A stretch of DNA of 64,000 nucleotides from Segatella copri (GCF_026015625.1 NZ_JAPDVG010000001.1:1054001-1118000); one strand, 5' to 3'. Shown: positions 1 to 9,540, counted from the first letter of the stretch. Program-made: numbers and translations. Notes: generated from the letters alone by a model not told the origin.

Positions 1-1218
1 GATGTACTGGTGAGCGTGTTCCGTGCACCCCACAGTTATACAGGCGAGAACTCCACCGAGATTTCCTGTCATGGCAGCCGATACATTCTTCAGCAGGTTC
101 TCCATCGCTTTACAGAGGTAGGATGTCGCCAGGCAGAACCGGGCGAATACACCCGTCGTGCCTATCTCAACGGAAAGATGGACCTCTCTCAGGCAGAAGC
201 CGTAGCTGATCTCATCGCCTCTACCAACAAGGCAACCCACAAGATGGCGCTCAGCCAACTGAAGGGTCATTTCAGCAACGAACTCTCCCTGCTGCGCGAA
301 AAATTATTAAAGATGACTTCGCTCCTTGAGTTGGAGCTCGACTTCAGCGACCACGAAGAACTGGAGTTTGCCGACCGCAGCGAACTCCAGGCACTAGCCG
401 AAGAAATCAATCACAAGATTACCACCCTCGCCCACTCCTTCGAAACCGGCAATGCCCTAAAGCAGGGAGTAGCCGTAGCCATCGTAGGCAAGACGAATGT
501 GGGCAAGAGCACCCTGCTCAACCGTCTGCTCCACGAGGAGAAGGCAATCGTGAGCGACATTCATGGAACCACCCGAGATGTAATCGAAGACACCACCCTC
601 ATCGACGGAATCACCTTCCGCTTTATTGACACAGCCGGAATCCGCAAGACGGATGATGTGGTAGAAAACATCGGAATAGAGCGCACTTTCCAGAAGATGG
701 AAGAGGCGAAGATAGTAATCTGGCTATTAGATGAGCAGCCGTCAGCCTCAGAAATCGAGGAGATGAAGCTGAAGAACCAGGGCAAGAAGCTGCTGGTGGT
801 ATTTAATAAGATGGATAAACTTGAGAATGATAAACTTGCGTTCGATAAATTCACCCATTCCTGTGGCTCAGATTCCAGTGAATCAGAATCCACTGAAGCA
901 GAATCCCCACTTTTCATCAGTGCCCGCACGGGCGAGAACGTTTCATCCCTGGAGCAGGCATTAGTAAGAGCCGCTGATATTCCTGAGATTACCGAGAACG
1001 ACGTCATCATAACGAGTGCCCGCCATTACGAGGCCCTTCTCCGTGCCCATGATTCCCTCTCCCGAGTATTGGAGTCGATGGAAATGGGCATGAGCGGCGA
1101 CATCATCGCCGAAGACCTGAAAATGGTATTGGAAGAATTGGGTGAAATCACTGGCGGACAGATCAGTAGCCAGGAAACGCTAAATAATATCTTCAAGCAC
1201 TTTTGCATCGGAAAATAA
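1..1218 (+). CDS. mnmE: MnmE tRNA modification GTPase, 5'-truncated by window edge
   Basis: tRNA-U34 carboxymethylaminomethyl-modifying GTPase; with MnmG it modifies wobble uridine in the cytoplasm. The frame is open from base 1, so the first visible GTG at base 10 is probably not the start and the true N-terminus lies outside. The visible part begins in the folate-binding TrmE-N domain (HSYTGENSTEISCHG) and continues through the helical domain and the inserted G domain: G1 GKTNVGKST, a GTTRD switch, DTAG, NKMD. The protein ends with the family's obligatory C-terminal CIGK, whose Cys is catalytic. The stop codon lies inside the 18-bp direct repeat that forms the left attachment site, so the island leaves the protein intact. 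Confidence 0.97.
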   Translation, partial: DVLVSVFRAPHSYTGENSTEISCHGSRYILQQVLHRFTEVGCRQAEPGEYTRRAYLNGKMDLSQAEAVADLIASTNKATHKMALSQLKGHFSNELSLLREKLLKMTSLLELELDFSDHEELEFADRSELQALAEEINHKITTLAHSFETGNALKQGVAVAIVGKTNVGKSTLLNRLLHEEKAIVSDIHGTTRDVIEDTTLIDGITFRFIDTAGIRKTDDVVENIGIERTFQKMEEAKIVIWLLDEQPSASEIEEMKLKNQGKKLLVVFNKMDKLENDKLAFDKFTHSCGSDSSESESTEAESPLFISARTGENVSSLEQALVRAADIPEITENDVIITSARHYEALLRAHDSLSRVLESMEMGMSGDIIAEDLKMVLEELGEITGGQISSQETLNNIFKHFCIGK

Positions 1219-1220
1219 GT
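1203..1220. repeat. attL: 18-bp direct repeat at mnmE 3' end
   Basis: TTGCATCGGAAAATAAGT covers the last codons and stop of mnmE and recurs exactly at 35902-35919. A tyrosine-integrase locus follows immediately. This is the expected layout of an island that inserted into the 3' end of a housekeeping gene and restored it. Confidence 0.85.
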
Positions 1221-1260
1221 CGTGATAAACAACGATTAATATCGATAACAAATGATAGTT

Positions 1261-1329
1261 AAGGTGCTCATTTTGAGCACCTTTCTTTTTAGCCTTACTA
1301 TTGGTTATAATCAATGGTAAGGTTTTTTT
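1261..1329 (+). terminator. Tandem hairpin terminators after mnmE
   Basis: The first hairpin pairs AAGGTGCTCA with TGAGCACCTT (1261-1282) and is followed by a T-rich run. The second pairs CCTTAC with GTAAGG (1293-1322), followed by TTTTTTT. Both lie just inside the island and would shield it from mnmE readthrough. Confidence 0.7.
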
Positions 1330-1528
1330 AGCACCTTTTTGTACCGCTCTTGTACCTCCACTTTTCAAAAGTAATAATTTGAGATTCCATTTTTGGCAAA
1401 TGAGTGCAAGATTGCCGAGAGTTTTGGACAATGATGGACGATGATATAAGACTATTGAAAATAAACGGAGTAATGACAGACGACTTTTTCTACAATAAAT
1501 TAAGTAAAAATGTATAAAAAGCGTACAA

Positions 1529-2461
1529 ATGACAGCAAGCAAAGAAAGAATTCTAAAAATTTGCGAGTATTGTGGTAAGAGCTTCTATGCATCAAAATCC
1601 ACAACTCGTTATTGCTCCAAGCAATGCAACAGTTATGCCTATAAGGCAGCAAGGCGTGAGGAGAAAGTAAAGATGGCTGAGACAATGAGCCACCGAAAAG
1701 CTTCCGAGAAATCCATGTCTGAAATCCTCATGAAAGAATACCTCACTATTCAAGAGGTCGCTATACTTTTGGGACTAAGCAGACAGACCATATATAATAT
1801 GGTGTATAGTGGTAAGTTGCGAGCATCCAAGATTACTTCTCGTTTATCTTTAATCAGAAAGCGAGATATAGATTATCTTGTTGATAGTTTGCCATACACC
1901 ACAAAAAAAAGTGCTTCAAAAGAAGCTGTTCATGCAAACCGAGAGCTACCTGTTCCAGAATATTACTCTGCCAAGGAAATTGCAGAAGTCCACAACACTT
2001 ACGAGACCGCCATCTATGAGATAGTCAAGAAAGTCAAGATTTCAAGAATATCCATACAAGGAAGAGTATATTGGAACAAGAAAGAGGTGGATGATTATTT
2101 TGCACACCTGTCTCCAGATCCAACCATCAGTGAATGGATGACTGTTATGGACATTCAACAGAAATATTGTATGACGAAAACGGCCGTATATAGTTTCGTT
2201 AGTCACAATGCTATTCCAAGAAAAATGGAAGGTAACAATGTTCTGTATTCCAAGCGTCATGTACAATTGGCAAAAGGTGAATCCGTAGAAGACCAACTTT
2301 ATTATACAATACCGGAGGCCATGAAGTTGTATGGTTTAAGTCAGGACCAGATCTATAAGCGTATCAAGAAATTCGCTATTGAAAAGGTGAAGATTGGCAA
2401 GTATATCAAGATTTCCAAGCGAGATTTAGAGAAAGCTATCGGCAAGCCTAAGGTTATTTAG
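1529..2461 (+). CDS. Multi-HTH DNA-binding protein with N-terminal zinc finger
   Basis: 310 aa. Residues ~13-33 carry a Cys-rich knuckle (CEYCGKSF...RYCSKQC). Three repeats of a helix-turn-helix of the excisionase/MerR-like HTH_17 type follow, near residues 70-115 (LTIQEVAILLGLSRQTIYNM), 145-190 and ~200-300 (YTIPEAMKLYGLSQDQIYKR). Genes of this kind commonly sit directly before integrases in Bacteroidales islands and are taken to regulate or direct excision; that role is inferred here. It is transcribed toward the integrase 125 bp downstream. It is intact and is the first gene inside attL. Confidence 0.8.
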   Translation: MTASKERILKICEYCGKSFYASKSTTRYCSKQCNSYAYKAARREEKVKMAETMSHRKASEKSMSEILMKEYLTIQEVAILLGLSRQTIYNMVYSGKLRASKITSRLSLIRKRDIDYLVDSLPYTTKKSASKEAVHANRELPVPEYYSAKEIAEVHNTYETAIYEIVKKVKISRISIQGRVYWNKKEVDDYFAHLSPDPTISEWMTVMDIQQKYCMTKTAVYSFVSHNAIPRKMEGNNVLYSKRHVQLAKGESVEDQLYYTIPEAMKLYGLSQDQIYKRIKKFAIEKVKIGKYIKISKRDLEKAIGKPKVI

Positions 2462-2585
2462 CGGTTTTCAAAAGGTTAAGTTGTACCCCATTACATAACT
2501 CTATTATTTTGCAATCGATTTCAAAGATCTCTTAATACGGGATCATATATGAAACATAAGTATCACATTATAAAAAGTAAACATC

Positions 2586-3545
2586 ATGGTAAATACATGT
2601 ACAAGAGTTTCTCTTCGCCAAAGAGCGATTAAAAACGACCGTATTTCTCTTTATTTGGATTTCTATCCACCAGTACGCAACCCTGAGACTATGCAAATGA
2701 GTCGCAGGGAATATTTAGGTATCTATATCTATGCTCATCCAAAGAATGAGATGGAACGTGAGTTTAATACAGATATGCTCAACAAAGCAGAGGCCATCCG
2801 TTGTATCAGAACCCAATCACTCATCAACGAAGAATTTGGTTTTTTGGACAAAACACGACAGAAAGCTGATTTTTTGGCATACTTTGAGAAGATGACACAT
2901 AAGAAAGATGACAAGTGGACATGTGTCTACAAGCATTTCTTCAAATTTGTTCAAGGTCATTGTACATTTGGGGATGTGACAGTGGAACTTTGCAAAAAGT
3001 TCAGAGAGTATCTTCTGAATGCAAATCAGTTGAATCGAACAAAACAAAAGGTATCTCTCAACTCTGCAGCAGGTTACTACTCTACTTTCCGTGGTCTCTT
3101 AAAAATCGCCTATCGTGACAAGTGGCTTCGTGAGAACATCAATGACTATCTGGACAAGATTGAGCCACAAGATGTAAAGAAGGAGTTTCTTACCCTCGAT
3201 GAAGTAAAGCAGTTGGCAGCTACACCTTGCGATATACCTGTACTGAAGTCTGCCTCCCTCTTTGCTTGCCTCACTGGATTGCGAATCAGCGACATCTTAA
3301 AATTGCGTTGGGAAGACTTCGAGATAGCTCCCGACCAAGGCTATTGCTTGCGTATTCGTACCCAGAAAACTCAGACCGAGGCAACCTTGCCTATCAGCAA
3401 CGAGGCATACGAACTATGTGGTGAACCAAGCACGGGTATCGTGTTCAAGGGATTGAAGCGCAGCATGATTAACCATCCCCTTAAAGCATGGTTGAAGAAG
3501 GCAGGAATCACCAAGCCATTTTCATTCCATTGCTTGAGTCACAGT
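2586..3545 (+). pseudogene. Tyrosine integrase of the outer island, N-terminal ~320 aa (interrupted)
   Basis: Phage_int_SAM_5-type N-terminal and catalytic domains. The Arg-I box is visible in TGLRISDILKLRWEDF (residues ~229-244), and the frame reaches the HxxR region (KPFSFHCL). There the sequence stops resembling an integrase and runs into unrelated residues up to a stop at 3668. The missing C-terminal part, including R-H, the GH-box equivalent and the catalytic Tyr, is found 15.2 kb downstream at 18783-18947 in the same orientation. The gene was therefore probably split by insertion of the nested element. The present protein should be catalytically dead. Confidence 0.85.
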
Positions 3546-3967
3546 AAATTCTTTTATTTATTGAATATCAGCGAGTTGAGTATTTTAAAGAATGTGACTG
3601 CTAACGATTTAGAAACGAGCTATATTCTTTTTCTTTCACAACTTTGCAATATACAAAGAACGCTTTGATTTCGAGTGCAAAGTTAAATCTAATTTCTGAA
3701 AAACAACATTTTATGCTGTGATTTTACAAAATATTAAGATTAGTCTTTGCAAAGGTAAAAGAGTAGTTACCAACAGTAATTTTCATGTAATGTCATTTTA
3801 AGAGTATGGCAAAAAGAACATATTCATAAACGCATATATGTATCTTCCCATATTGGGAAATCAATTGCTTAGTTCCATTTTTGCAGATTATATTTCTATT
3901 TTGTCTAAATTACGACGGAATACAGCAGATATTCAAGGGATTTGGATGGATTATCAAAATAAAACGT

Positions 3968-3975
3968 TATTTTTG
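3968..3975 (+). promoter_or_regulatory. Bacteroidetes -7 promoter element
   Basis: TATTTTTG lies 22 bases before the start codon of the HTH gene at 3997. The 330-bp stretch before it is AT-rich with no gene. It also contains CAAAGTTA (3677-3684), a possible minus-strand -7 box. Confidence 0.5.
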
Positions 3976-3996
3976 TAGCATAAAAACGATAAAAAG

Positions 3997-4206
3997 ATGA
4001 AGTTAAATCGCATAAGAGCAGTCTTAGAGGACAAAGGGATAAGCCAAACATGGCTTGCAAAGAAGTTGGGAAGAAGTTTCAGTACGGTCAATGCTTACGT
4101 ATGCAACCGCTCTCAACCTAACCTTACCACACTTCTTGAAATTGCACAATTACTGTCTGTGGATATGAAAGAACTTATTACGAATGAAAAAGAACGTAAT
4201 GTTTAA
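3997..4206 (+). CDS. XRE/Cro-type HTH regulator
   Basis: 69-aa single-domain lambda-repressor-like HTH: ISQTWLAKKLGRSFSTVNAY is the recognition region, followed by RSQPNLTTLLEIAQLLSV. It overlaps the next gene by 23 bases, which suggests translational coupling. It is the first gene of the nested element's cargo and probably controls the genes behind it; that control is inferred from position only. Confidence 0.8.
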   Translation: MKLNRIRAVLEDKGISQTWLAKKLGRSFSTVNAYVCNRSQPNLTTLLEIAQLLSVDMKELITNEKERNV

Positions 4207-5011
4207 AGTGATTATGGGAAGAAGAAAAGCTATCATTTTGACAAGCATCACCATACTGTTTCTATGCAGTATGGGATGTCAATCAGCTACTTTTGGAAAA
4301 GGTATATGTTGTTATGTCGGAGATGTGAAACTTTCTGACACAACAATATCTGTAAAACTTACATTTGATAATGACACCACTGGCACATTGGAAATCTCCA
4401 AAAGTAACAAAGCACTTGGCAAAAATAAAATCGAAGAATTTTACTTTGCTTCATTAGAGGCTGATACGCTAACTGTGACTGGCGAAATCTTCTATGATAT
4501 AAAATACTTGTTTAAAAGAGGGCGAGAAAAATGTTATATCTATCCACTAAACGCTTCTACTGATGGAGTCCTTTTCTGTGACAAAAGCATAAGAAGGATA
4601 GAATTGAAAGGCAAGAAAGAAACGAATACCGACAGCCTATTTCTCAGCCGAATCATAGATGGTGATTTCTTTGCCCAAGAACATTCCGAAGAGCAGGACT
4701 ACATATTGGTGATAAGGCATTGCTTGTCGCATACCGATGAGACGTATGACGAGACCCTTTCTGAAGGATTAAGCCGAATGTTGCGGAAATATCCCCAAAA
4801 GATAGAAGGGCTTCGGAAAGCATTGAAACGATTGTCTCCACGGCAGAAAGAAAAGGCGAACTACGAAATGATGGTCTTAATCGTTTCGGCATGGATGATG
4901 GAGCAAGATTCTGACTCCATTGACCCGAAGGACTTTTATCATACATATCCCTTTTTCAAGAAATGTTCTATGATAGATAAAATTCTCATGGAACAATGCA
5001 ATAATTTATAA
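4184..5011 (+). CDS. Lipoprotein of unknown function (cargo)
   Basis: 275 aa. A basic N-terminus, a hydrophobic segment (IILTSITILFLC) and a lipobox ending in SMGC at about residue 32 predict export and lipidation. Translation could begin at 4184, or at an internal Met such as MFKVIM or MGRRKA. The remainder is soluble with a helical C-terminal half rich in Lys/Glu. No family recognised. A lipidated envelope protein on a mobile element next to other secreted and membrane proteins would fit an immunity-type role, but nothing in the sequence proves it. Confidence 0.65.
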   Translation: MKKNVMFKVIMGRRKAIILTSITILFLCSMGCQSATFGKGICCYVGDVKLSDTTISVKLTFDNDTTGTLEISKSNKALGKNKIEEFYFASLEADTLTVTGEIFYDIKYLFKRGREKCYIYPLNASTDGVLFCDKSIRRIELKGKKETNTDSLFLSRIIDGDFFAQEHSEEQDYILVIRHCLSHTDETYDETLSEGLSRMLRKYPQKIEGLRKALKRLSPRQKEKANYEMMVLIVSAWMMEQDSDSIDPKDFYHTYPFFKKCSMIDKILMEQCNNL

Positions 5012-5037
5012 ATCCGCAAGGACAAATAAGGAAAGCT

Positions 5038-5439
5038 ATGGGAAGAAAAATAGTTGTGGCTATGATAAACATAGCTGTCGGACTTTTTACTGCATATATG
5101 TTTATAGTATCTGATAGAGAAACTAAAATCTCTACAACACAAAGCAATATCGCTTGTGAGATAATAAATTTGGATTTGCGAAGTGGCTCAAGACATCACC
5201 CATCGGCAGACATTATTTACCAAGGTAAAAAATACGATACTGTCATAAACAAGAGTGACAGTTTACAGCTTGGGTTTAACAACACCACGTTCTTCTACGA
5301 TGAGAAACTTGATAGAGTCTTTTGTCGTGATTCGGGAATAAATAGAGGAAAATATGTTGCTCTTATATGTTTCCTGTTGTCTTTCCTGCTTTGGTTAGAG
5401 GCAAATAAAAATGCCAACAAAAAGAAAAATAGACATTAA
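5038..5439 (+). CDS. Small membrane protein with two TM helices
   Basis: 133 aa with TM segments near residues 5-23 (VVAMINIAVGLFTAYMFIV) and 106-122 (YVALICFLLSFLLWL), and a ~75-residue domain between them that would lie outside the cytoplasm. The layout (TM, beta-rich exocytoplasmic domain, TM) recalls DUF3592-like proteins, a weak resemblance. It starts 26 bp after the lipoprotein gene, in the same probable operon. Confidence 0.6.
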   Translation: MGRKIVVAMINIAVGLFTAYMFIVSDRETKISTTQSNIACEIINLDLRSGSRHHPSADIIYQGKKYDTVINKSDSLQLGFNNTTFFYDEKLDRVFCRDSGINRGKYVALICFLLSFLLWLEANKNANKKKNRH

Positions 5440-5488
5440 TATTCACTTTCTGTGAACTGCAAATTCGTAAATTCAATTTTTCACGACT

Positions 5489-5929
5489 ATGGAAGAAAAA
5501 ATAATGCTAAGAGATAAACTTGTAGATATTGCTTTGCAATGGCAAGCAAGTTTTGGAGTTGCACCGTCTATTACAAGTTCCATTTCTGAATATGATGCAG
5601 CAATGTTGGTTGGTATGTCAGAAAAAGAATACTCTGATTACATGAGAGATAAAACTGCTGTTGCCAAAGGGACGGATTTCGTTTATAGAAATATAAGGTA
5701 TCAAGTAAAAGCCAATCGCCCAAGCGGTAAAAAAGGAAGTAAAGTAACGATGGTTCCCAAAGCCTCGAACTACGAATGGGACAGGTTAATTTGGATATTA
5801 TATGACAAGGACTATGTAATGCAAGAAGCATGGGAATGGTATATGAAAGACTATAAAATGGCGTTTGAAAACAAAAAAAGATTATCTCCCGAAGACTACA
5901 GAAAAGGGCACTGCCTGTATCATAGATAA
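5489..5929 (+). CDS. Conserved cargo protein, possible PD-(D/E)xK-type nuclease fold
   Basis: 146 aa; ATG at 5489, with a second Met at residue 6 that matches the start of its paralogue. It is strongly similar along its whole length to the protein at 34343-34783 (shared MLRDKLV-IALQWQ, DAAMLVGMSE, YQVKANRPSGK-GSKVTMVPKA, LIWILYD). The pattern D-x8-QVK followed by WDxLIWILYD resembles restriction-endonuclease-like cores. That assignment is a pattern inference, not proof. Two copies on separately acquired segments suggest selected cargo. Confidence 0.7.
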   Translation: MEEKIMLRDKLVDIALQWQASFGVAPSITSSISEYDAAMLVGMSEKEYSDYMRDKTAVAKGTDFVYRNIRYQVKANRPSGKKGSKVTMVPKASNYEWDRLIWILYDKDYVMQEAWEWYMKDYKMAFENKKRLSPEDYRKGHCLYHR

Positions 5930-5972
5930 CAGAAAATCGTGGATTCAAAAAACCACAAAAACGAATAGCTTT

Positions 5973-6824
5973 ATGATAGAAAAAATAATGTCTAAACTTG
6001 GAATGGTCGTTTTATGGTGCATTGTCATCATATATGGCATAGGTGTCATCACTCATATCTGCTCGGATATTATCGGTGTTGTCGTACTTGGCGTTTGGGC
6101 TGTTGTCTCGATTGCTTTTGTTCTCTTTGCCAAAAGATACAAAATATGGTTCAAGAGGCGAGTCAAGATGCTTAGTACGGTTTGTGAGAAGTCGCCCGAT
6201 GATTCTTACATCATGCACGAAGAAAAGTTTACCGAATCTTTTGATTCTGCCAACTTCTTCATACAGTACAAGCCTGAGACGAAGGAGTTCTTTTTCAGCA
6301 GCTACTATTACCTTATTTTTCCTGATTACGTCGAGATTTGGAGCAAGGCGGTGAATGAAGTCAAGATACTTGTCTCCAAGGAAGCCCCAGAAACAGAAGT
6401 TGAAGTGCATTCCGTAGGTCAGCTTGGCAAGTACTTCACGCTGATAATGTCTCCAAAGGATGCCAAGAAAAGTTTTTTGTTGTCCTTGGCTCATTTGTGC
6501 ATCCGTCTGAGAAAACAACTTCCATGCAACAATAGAATATTGATATACAAGTTCTATTTCAAGATAAAGGTGTTCGACACGGTTTGCTATGGCGAGTTTG
6601 ATTGCGTGAGAGTATCAAGGGCTATTACAATTTCTGCGGATGGCAACTATTGCGTAGCTAATGTCGAAATAGATGGTTGCTTTCCAGAAGATTTCATCAA
6701 ACACAATCCTCCGATGTCCATCATCCTGCAATATGACTTGTATTCGATAGAAACCAATATGTTGGTTAGCAAAGAGGAATTCGATGCCTATTGGGAGAAA
6801 TACAAGGATTTATGCGAATCATAA
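5973..6824 (+). CDS. Membrane-anchored protein of unknown function
   Basis: About 283 aa from the ATG at 5973. Two adjacent TM helices (residues ~8-25 and ~29-47) are followed by a basic stretch and a ~230-residue cytoplasmic-type domain rich in aromatic residues. Upstream in-frame Met codons overlap the preceding gene and are less likely starts. No family recognised. It continues the run of envelope-associated cargo genes and is probably co-transcribed with the gene ending 44 bp upstream. Confidence 0.6.
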   Translation: MIEKIMSKLGMVVLWCIVIIYGIGVITHICSDIIGVVVLGVWAVVSIAFVLFAKRYKIWFKRRVKMLSTVCEKSPDDSYIMHEEKFTESFDSANFFIQYKPETKEFFFSSYYYLIFPDYVEIWSKAVNEVKILVSKEAPETEVEVHSVGQLGKYFTLIMSPKDAKKSFLLSLAHLCIRLRKQLPCNNRILIYKFYFKIKVFDTVCYGEFDCVRVSRAITISADGNYCVANVEIDGCFPEDFIKHNPPMSIILQYDLYSIETNMLVSKEEFDAYWEKYKDLCES

Positions 6825-7218
6825 TCATTGGAGAACGGTGAGGAGCTATTTTATTTGAAAGATTCCGGGGCAACTGTTTGTTCTCTACGAGTTAAAAAAC
6901 TTCTTATAAGTAACACTATCTCAAATGTCTCTTTTGAAGACTTGGATAAAGGGTGTAGTCTATACAAGAGTAAAATGTCACATGACAGGTCAATAACATC
7001 ATCCCCAAGCGTTACAGTTGACAGTTTCCAAAAACGATTTTTTTTGCTGTACAGATAACAAATAACAGATAACAGATAACAGTTTCCATAAACCATTTTT
7101 CGTTTCAAGCGTTAAATATTACTATTTGCACGGATAAATAAGTTAAAAAATGTGTTTTTTCTGGATAGCAAAGAAAAAAATAGTATTTTTGTGATATTAA
7201 GTCAAACCGTAAAATAAC
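6825..7218. other. Noncoding stretch with short tandem repeat
   Basis: No convincing gene. A reading frame from a TTG at 6828 has no supporting features. Around 7051-7083 there are three or four consecutive copies of an ACAGATA/ACAAATA unit. A -7 box TATTTTTG at 7184-7191 serves the next gene. Confidence 0.5.
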
Positions 7219-7845
7219 ATGAGTATGAAAAGACTATTTTTTATGTTTCTTGCCCTCTTGTTGTGTGTAATGGTACAAGCACAGGACAATGTTGAAATTA
7301 CCTTAAACAACGGAAATGTGGTTAAGGGAGTCACAAAAACTTTATTTATGCTTGATGATGGTGATGTCGTTGTTACTAAAGATTCCAACTCTAAAGAAAA
7401 GAAAGAATACAAATCTACAGAGATAAAGAGCATTAAGTACTACGATTCAAAATCTAAAAAGTGGATAAAGTTCGTTCCGCTTATGGCGCAAAAATCATTG
7501 CCAAGCGTTTGGAACAAAAATCCAAAACCATACAAAACTCCGATATTCCTCAAACCTGTGTATGAAGGGGAAAATGTGTCTGCCTATATACACTATATCT
7601 CAACAATAACAAATACCAAAACATTACATTTGGAAGGCACAAACTATGTTTTCTATTTTAAGGTAAAGAATGAAGATGTGGCAAAGGGTTATTGTATGGG
7701 AAGTAGTATTGGTGCGAAAATGTTGCTTAAAATTGTATTTAAGCCATATCCTGTGATGAAAGAAACTGTGTCTAATTTAGATACGAAAGAATTTTATAAA
7801 GATCCTATTTCGTTAATAAGGACTTTTGATAGTCTGTTGAAATAG
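7219..7845 (+). CDS. Secreted periplasmic protein of unknown function
   Basis: 208 aa with a typical Sec signal peptide (residues 1-~21, FLALLLCVMVQAQ, cleavage after QA). The N-terminal half (VEITLNNGNVVKGVTKTLFML...EYKSTEIKSIKYYD) resembles the short beta-barrel-like modules of Bacteroidetes surface proteins that handle a GxxVxG turn. No enzymatic motif is visible. It has its own promoter (TATTTTTG at 7184) and a terminator at 7879-7913, so it is a single-gene unit. Confidence 0.65.
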   Translation: MSMKRLFFMFLALLLCVMVQAQDNVEITLNNGNVVKGVTKTLFMLDDGDVVVTKDSNSKEKKEYKSTEIKSIKYYDSKSKKWIKFVPLMAQKSLPSVWNKNPKPYKTPIFLKPVYEGENVSAYIHYISTITNTKTLHLEGTNYVFYFKVKNEDVAKGYCMGSSIGAKMLLKIVFKPYPVMKETVSNLDTKEFYKDPISLIRTFDSLLK

Positions 7846-7878
7846 AATATCTGTTTTAAGTATTCTAACTGTGTATAA

Positions 7879-7913
7879 TTGTCATAAGGCAAAGTGATTT
7901 TTCCTTATGACAA
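7879..7913 (+). terminator. Intrinsic terminator
   Basis: TTGTCATAAGG pairs with CCTTATGACAA, followed by TTATTTT, 34 bp after the preceding stop codon. Confidence 0.6.
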
Positions 7914-7989
7914 TTATTTTCATCCTTGAAAAGAAATATACTATAAGAGTTCATATCTCTACATGTTAAATTATTAATTGCTGATAACT

Positions 7990-8820
7990 ATGAGACTGAA
8001 GCCAAAACTCCTCAATGCAATAATATTAGGATTGACAATGTTCCTTTCAATGCAAACCACTTGTGCTGCTTGCAACCCATCAATGGCCATTCAGCAAAAG
8101 AAAGTGGCAACTGTTGGCAAAAAGAGGGTTGCCATTAGCAAAAAGAGAGTTGTCAAGAGCAAGAAGAGAACCTATCGCAAGGCTTCGGCGCGTAAATATT
8201 CGCATAGGGAACTGAACGCCATTATGCGGATACTTGAGCGGAAGTTCCTGTCGGAAGACAAGACCCCGGCCTTGCGAAATGTTGTTGGATTTGGAATGGG
8301 ATCCAACTCCATTGATGTTGCGCTCCGTTGGAACACGAAGGAGAAGCAGCTGGAGTTTCGTAGGCAGATTTACAACTCGCCCGCCATCAGGTTTGAGGGC
8401 AAGTTGGACCCTATCATCGACAACAGGGAAGGCGTGAGCACCTACCAAGGCATCTCCCTCAAGGCGGAGAAGCCTTCCTATCCATTGGGCACCACGGAAA
8501 TCAGATTCACGATTACCAACCATAGTGGCGAGGAATTTGTGTATGGCGATGCCTATAGCATCACAGCCCAAGGAGCGGATGGCAATTGGTTTGTTGTGCC
8601 CACCGATTGCTTGTTCACGGCCATCGGTCATGTTTTAAACGATGGTCAAAGCGGCACCATTACTGCCCATCTTTTTCCCGATATTCTTCCCAACAAACCA
8701 GGCGTCTATCGCTTCTTCTACGAAGATAACATAGATGGCAATAAGGTGCTGCTTATGGCAACCTTTGAGTTGAGAGAAACAAAATCGGAGAATTGCCGTT
8801 TTTATGGTGTAACTTTGTGA
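7990..8820 (+). CDS. Exported protein with immunoglobulin-like (Big_14-type) C-terminal domain
   Basis: 276 aa from ATG 7990. A signal peptide (residues ~1-29) is followed by a strikingly basic repeat region (~36-66, KKRVAISKKRVVKSKKR) and then a globular part. Residues ~155-270 read like the bacterial Ig-like family with the pattern LKAEKPSYPLGTTEIRFTIT, a YGDAYSI turn and a PGVYRFFYE edge strand. This module is usually extracytoplasmic. GC is higher than in neighbouring cargo genes, which suggests a separate origin. Function unknown. Confidence 0.65.
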   Translation: MRLKPKLLNAIILGLTMFLSMQTTCAACNPSMAIQQKKVATVGKKRVAISKKRVVKSKKRTYRKASARKYSHRELNAIMRILERKFLSEDKTPALRNVVGFGMGSNSIDVALRWNTKEKQLEFRRQIYNSPAIRFEGKLDPIIDNREGVSTYQGISLKAEKPSYPLGTTEIRFTITNHSGEEFVYGDAYSITAQGADGNWFVVPTDCLFTAIGHVLNDGQSGTITAHLFPDILPNKPGVYRFFYEDNIDGNKVLLMATFELRETKSENCRFYGVTL

Positions 8821-8839
8821 GGTAAATTAAGAAATAACA

Positions 8840-9298
8840 ATGAAAATAACGATAATCAATAAAATCCTATTATGTTTTATCTGTAGCATTGTTCCTTACA
8901 TATCAATTAAGGGACAATGCTTAGATTCACTAAAAAGTGTGTGCTTACCTGATAGTATAGCGGAACAAATAGAAAATAACTATGAAGATAAATATACAAA
9001 TGCAAGTAAAAATGTTGTAAACCTCATCTCTCCTAATAATTATAATTTTGTGGATGGAATATATGCTTTCAAAGGCATGGGACCACATTTTCCAAGACAA
9101 ATTTTTGTCTATAAGAGAGAGAAAATTTTCATCTTTAATAGCCGAGGGGACTATAATCCAGAAGGTGTTATTATGGAATTCTGCTCTTGTATTAAAAAGT
9201 TAAATTTAACACACAAGGAAATTGTAGATTATCTTAATGTAATATGCTTATATTTACAGGAAGAAGAGGAAGCTGATTATGGAGATACGATAAAATAA
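8840..9298 (+). CDS. Small secreted protein of unknown function
   Basis: 152 aa with an N-terminal signal sequence (LLCFICSIVPYISIKGQ) and a soluble domain with an FRQIFVYKREKIFIFN-like beta section followed by an acidic C-terminus (EEEEADYGD). It starts 19 bp after the previous gene and ends at a strong convergent terminator. No family recognised. Its AT-rich composition contrasts with the preceding gene. Confidence 0.6.
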   Translation: MKITIINKILLCFICSIVPYISIKGQCLDSLKSVCLPDSIAEQIENNYEDKYTNASKNVVNLISPNNYNFVDGIYAFKGMGPHFPRQIFVYKREKIFIFNSRGDYNPEGVIMEFCSCIKKLNLTHKEIVDYLNVICLYLQEEEEADYGDTIK

Positions 9299-9299
9299 C

Positions 9300-9509
9300 T
9301 TAAGGAAAATTCCGTGGAACGAATTGCGTTTCCACGGAATTTTTGTACAGCACAGAAAGGATGGCTTTTTCAAGTTTGCTTGTGTCAACACTTGCAGGGC
9401 TAAGAACTGTTTCCGCTCCTGCGTTCTTTGGTGAAGCAGAAAGTTCATCGACTTTCTGCTCCAATCTCTCAACTGTGCCGTAGATGGCTTCCAATATTTC
9501 TTCTTTCAT
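9300..9509 (-). CDS. Small coiled-coil protein downstream of the relaxase
   Basis: 69 aa from the ATG at 9509. The N-terminal half is a predicted coiled coil (ILEAIYGTVERLEQKVDEL). Its last ~12 codons lie inside the terminator hairpin at 9303-9342, so the original C-terminus may have been replaced when cargo was joined here. It follows the relaxase gene by 31 bp on the same strand and is probably part of the mobilisation operon. Role unknown. Confidence 0.45.
   Translation of the reverse strand: MKEEILEAIYGTVERLEQKVDELSASPKNAGAETVLSPASVDTSKLEKAILSVLYKNSVETQFVPRNFP
9303..9342. terminator. Bidirectional terminator
   Basis: AAAATTCCGTGGAA pairs with TTCCACGGAATTTT, with A and T tracts on the two sides. 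It separates convergent cargo and mobilisation operons. Confidence 0.75.
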
Positions 9510-9540
9510 ATTTCTGATGTTGTTTGGTTTGTAACTTGCA

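Noticed and set aside
561..1010. Long minus-strand open frame inside mnmE
   Set aside because: Antisense shadow of a conserved gene; no domain, no ribosome site.
6828..7058. 76-codon plus-strand frame after the membrane protein gene
   Set aside because: Begins at a TTG, no family, low-complexity end in a repeat tract; more likely noncoding.
7051..7083. Short tandem repeats considered as a CRISPR array
   Set aside because: Units are 7-8 bases with no spacers; no cas genes anywhere in the window.
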